In this document: positions 63,000 to 64,000 of the stretch, piece by piece | Layout of the letters: each line of letters starts with the position of its first letter | Position numbering within the stretch: position 1 is the first letter of the stretch | The notes under the pieces: generated by a model | The model's database searches: none | Seen by the model: only the letters and a program-made list of their open reading frames with translations | Told to the model about the DNA's origin: nothing | From: Micromonospora chaiyaphumensis | Lineage (GTDB): Bacteria > Actinomycetota > Actinomycetes > Mycobacteriales > Micromonosporaceae | NCBI RefSeq assembly: GCF_900091435.1 | Contig: NZ_FMCS01000013.1 | Span: 120,566 to 184,565, forward strand | DNA length: 64,000 nucleotides | Direction of reading: 5' to 3' | Made by a program: the position numbers and the translations under genes

Positions 63000-63096
63000 G
63001 CTGTCCCTGGGGGCGTGGGCAGCGCCGGTGTGGAAGGTGGCCGCCCCCGGCGGAGGCGGATCGGCGGCGTGTTACCGTTCCTGCCGTTGCCGACGA

Positions 63097-63169
63097 GCGC
63101 CGCTAGCTCAACTGGCAGAGCAGCGGACTCTTAATCCGCGGGTTCGGGGTTCGAGTCCCTGGCGGCGCA
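63097..63169 (+). tRNA. tRNA-Lys (anticodon CTT), copy 2
   Basis: Identical over all 73 nt to copy 1, 214 bp downstream. The 7 nt before the two genes are also alike (GAGCGCC context), while the spacer and terminators differ. Confidence 0.97.
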
Positions 63170-63176
63170 CGGTTCG

Positions 63177-63215
63177 GTCAGGCCCGGTCCCTCACGGACC
63201 GGGCCTGACGTCTTT
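63177..63215 (+). terminator. Terminator of tRNA-Lys copy 2
   Basis: Perfect 14-bp arms (GTCAGGCCCGGTCC and complement), 5-nt loop, then TCTTTTCC. Confidence 0.85.
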
Positions 63216-63293
63216 TCCGGCCCTGTCTCTCACCGCATGCCGCAAGGGTCGCTTGAATCCGCACATCGGGCGATGCGCGCCCGTCCGCGTCAA

Positions 63294-63340
63294 GATCTTG
63301 GACAGTTACCGTTCGCCACGAACGGCAACTGTCCAAGATC
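63294..63340. repeat. 47-bp palindrome
   Basis: 22-bp arms GATCTTGGACAGTTACCGTT... and its complement with one mismatch and a 3-nt centre. No gene overlaps it. A third sequence type of long intergenic palindrome in this window. Confidence 0.88.
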
Positions 63341-63435
63341 GCGGGGTACGTGCGACGGCGTCCGCTCGTGTGGGGTGAATGTCCGGTTCGGGGGTGGTCG
63401 GCGGCACCCCGGCGGCGGAATGGCGGGTGGGTGGG

Positions 63436-63550
63436 GGTCGTTGTATCCCGGTGCGCGACCGAGGAGGGCGGCCCGTCGAGGCGGGCGCCCGCGGCCTGGA
63501 ATGTTGGTGGGCCGGCGGTCGTTGTACCTGGTCCCGGCGCGACGAGGAGG
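63436..63550. repeat. Imperfect 81-bp tandem duplication in the leader of the last gene
   Basis: GGTCGTTGTATCCCGGTGCG...GAGGAGG (63436-63467) recurs with small indels at 63517-63550 as GGTCGTTGTACCTGG...CGAGGAGG. The upstream flanks (GGAATGGCGGGTGGGT / GGAATGTTGGTGGGCC) are also alike. The 464-bp stretch 63214-63677 has no supported gene besides this and the flanking palindrome and hairpin. Confidence 0.6.
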
Positions 63551-63611
63551 CCCCCCGGCCCCGCGCGCCGATGACCCCCCGGAATGACTTTTGAGCGCCT
63601 GACGGTGCTTG

Positions 63612-63651
63612 CGCACACCGATGAGCCGACCCCCGTCGGCGTGGGTGTGCG
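63612..63651 (+). promoter_or_regulatory. Leader hairpin before the last gene
   Basis: Nested inverted repeats CGCACACC/GGTGTGCG and GCCGAC/GTCGGC, 27 bp before the ATG at 63678. Could be an attenuator, a riboswitch expression platform or an upstream terminator. Confidence 0.45.
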
Positions 63652-63677
63652 TCGACCCCCGAATGGAGCTGTCCCCC

Positions 63678-64000
63678 ATGAACACGATGCTGCGTAAGAG
63701 TGTGCTGGGTATTGCTGGTCTGGCTGTTGCCGGTGGTCTGGCTGCCGGTCCGCTGAACCACCACGAGGTGGCGCCGTCGGCGGGGCTGTCGGAGGCTGCG
63801 GTGGTGCAGGCGGACAAGCCGGATGCGGGCAAGCTGATCCCGCACGGTGTGCAGGGCGCCCAGTCGCGCATCGATCTGAGCGACGAGCAGGTCGCCAACG
63901 CGAAGGCGATCATCGCGGCGACGAAGAAGGCCGGTCTGCCGGAGCGGGCCGCGGTGATCTCGATCGCCACGTCGCTGCAGGAGTCGAAGCTGGAGAACCT
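63678..64000 (+). CDS. Secreted protein, 5' part only (cell-wall lytic type suspected)
   Basis: The first 107 codons of a gene cut by the window edge. The signal peptide MLRKSVLGIAGLAVAGGLAAGP is followed by a polar segment. IDLSDEQVANAKAIIAATKKAGLPERAAVISIATSLQESKLEN ends the visible part. The IATSLQESKLEN pattern, a Glu after a helix, is reminiscent of lysozyme/transglycosylase-like secreted proteins in related genera, but this is recognition by eye on a fragment. The ATG follows GGAGCTG. The long structured leader suggests post-transcriptional control. Confidence 0.6.
   Translation, partial: MNTMLRKSVLGIAGLAVAGGLAAGPLNHHEVAPSAGLSEAAVVQADKPDAGKLIPHGVQGAQSRIDLSDEQVANAKAIIAATKKAGLPERAAVISIATSLQESKLEN

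Noticed and set aside
63178..63970. Minus-strand frames over the repeated leader
   Set aside because: They run antisense to a gene with a good start and signal peptide; composition is Arg/Pro-rich and the repeat explains the apparent periodic peptide.

Overview
The window is high-GC actinobacterial chromosome with dense short-gap operons, many GTG starts, several leaderless-looking promoters, and mycobacterial-type gene neighbourhoods. Protein content and the long intergenic palindromes fit the Micromonosporaceae, probably Micromonospora or a close relative. That is a judgement from pattern, not a database result. I see no plasmid, prophage, IS element or CRISPR array.

Left part (1-22.2 kb): an FAD monooxygenase, cytochrome c oxidase subunit I (ctaD), an MFS transporter and the NAD-salvage pair pncB-pncA. 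These lead into a block that matches the order known in Mycobacterium tuberculosis (pncB, clpS, DUF2017, mec, cysO, cysM, Rv1339-type metallo-beta-lactamase-fold phosphodiesterase, rph, rdgB). Two sets of genes interrupt it. One is a large LuxR-type ATPase regulator diverging from a degenerate GTPase-like gene. The other is a secreted M36 metalloprotease diverging from a secreted LVIVD-repeat protein, followed by a DUF305 protein. The CysO sulfur carrier here has a 20-residue tail after its Gly-Gly, next to a JAMM peptidase.

22.2-30.2 kb: a six-gene histidine-utilisation operon on the minus strand (RpiR-type regulator, hutU, an M20 amidohydrolase in the position expected for hutG, hutF, hutI, hutH). 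A perfect operator-like palindrome lies between its -35 and -10 boxes. Next is a membrane protein with a trypsin-like domain that has lost catalytic residues (30.3-32.4 kb).

32.4-44.1 kb: a surface-polysaccharide locus. It holds an acyltransferase, an SGNH/sialate-esterase-like protein, a Wzy-like polymerase or ligase, a Wzx-like flippase, GT4 and GT2 glycosyltransferases, an initiating sugar transferase, an LCP attachment enzyme and a methyltransferase.

44.1-53.2 kb: a small unknown protein, an expansin-like secreted protein, a pentanucleotide repeat tract, a GNAT enzyme, tRNA-Leu overlapped by an HNH endonuclease gene, bcp, and a Co/Ni ECF transporter (cbiM-cbiN-cbiQ-cbiO) behind an inverted repeat. 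50.9-56.5 kb: a probable envelope copper/redox module in two divergent units: ECF sigma, DoxX/MauE, DsbA-like and a membrane protein on one strand; CopCD fusion and YcnI on the other.

56.6-64 kb: a membrane protein of unknown function, a GT87 mannosyltransferase-like protein, oligoribonuclease, tRNA-His, two paralogous lipoprotein L,D-transpeptidases, two identical tandem tRNA-Lys(CTT) genes, a long palindrome, a repeated leader region and the 5' part of a secreted protein cut by the window edge.
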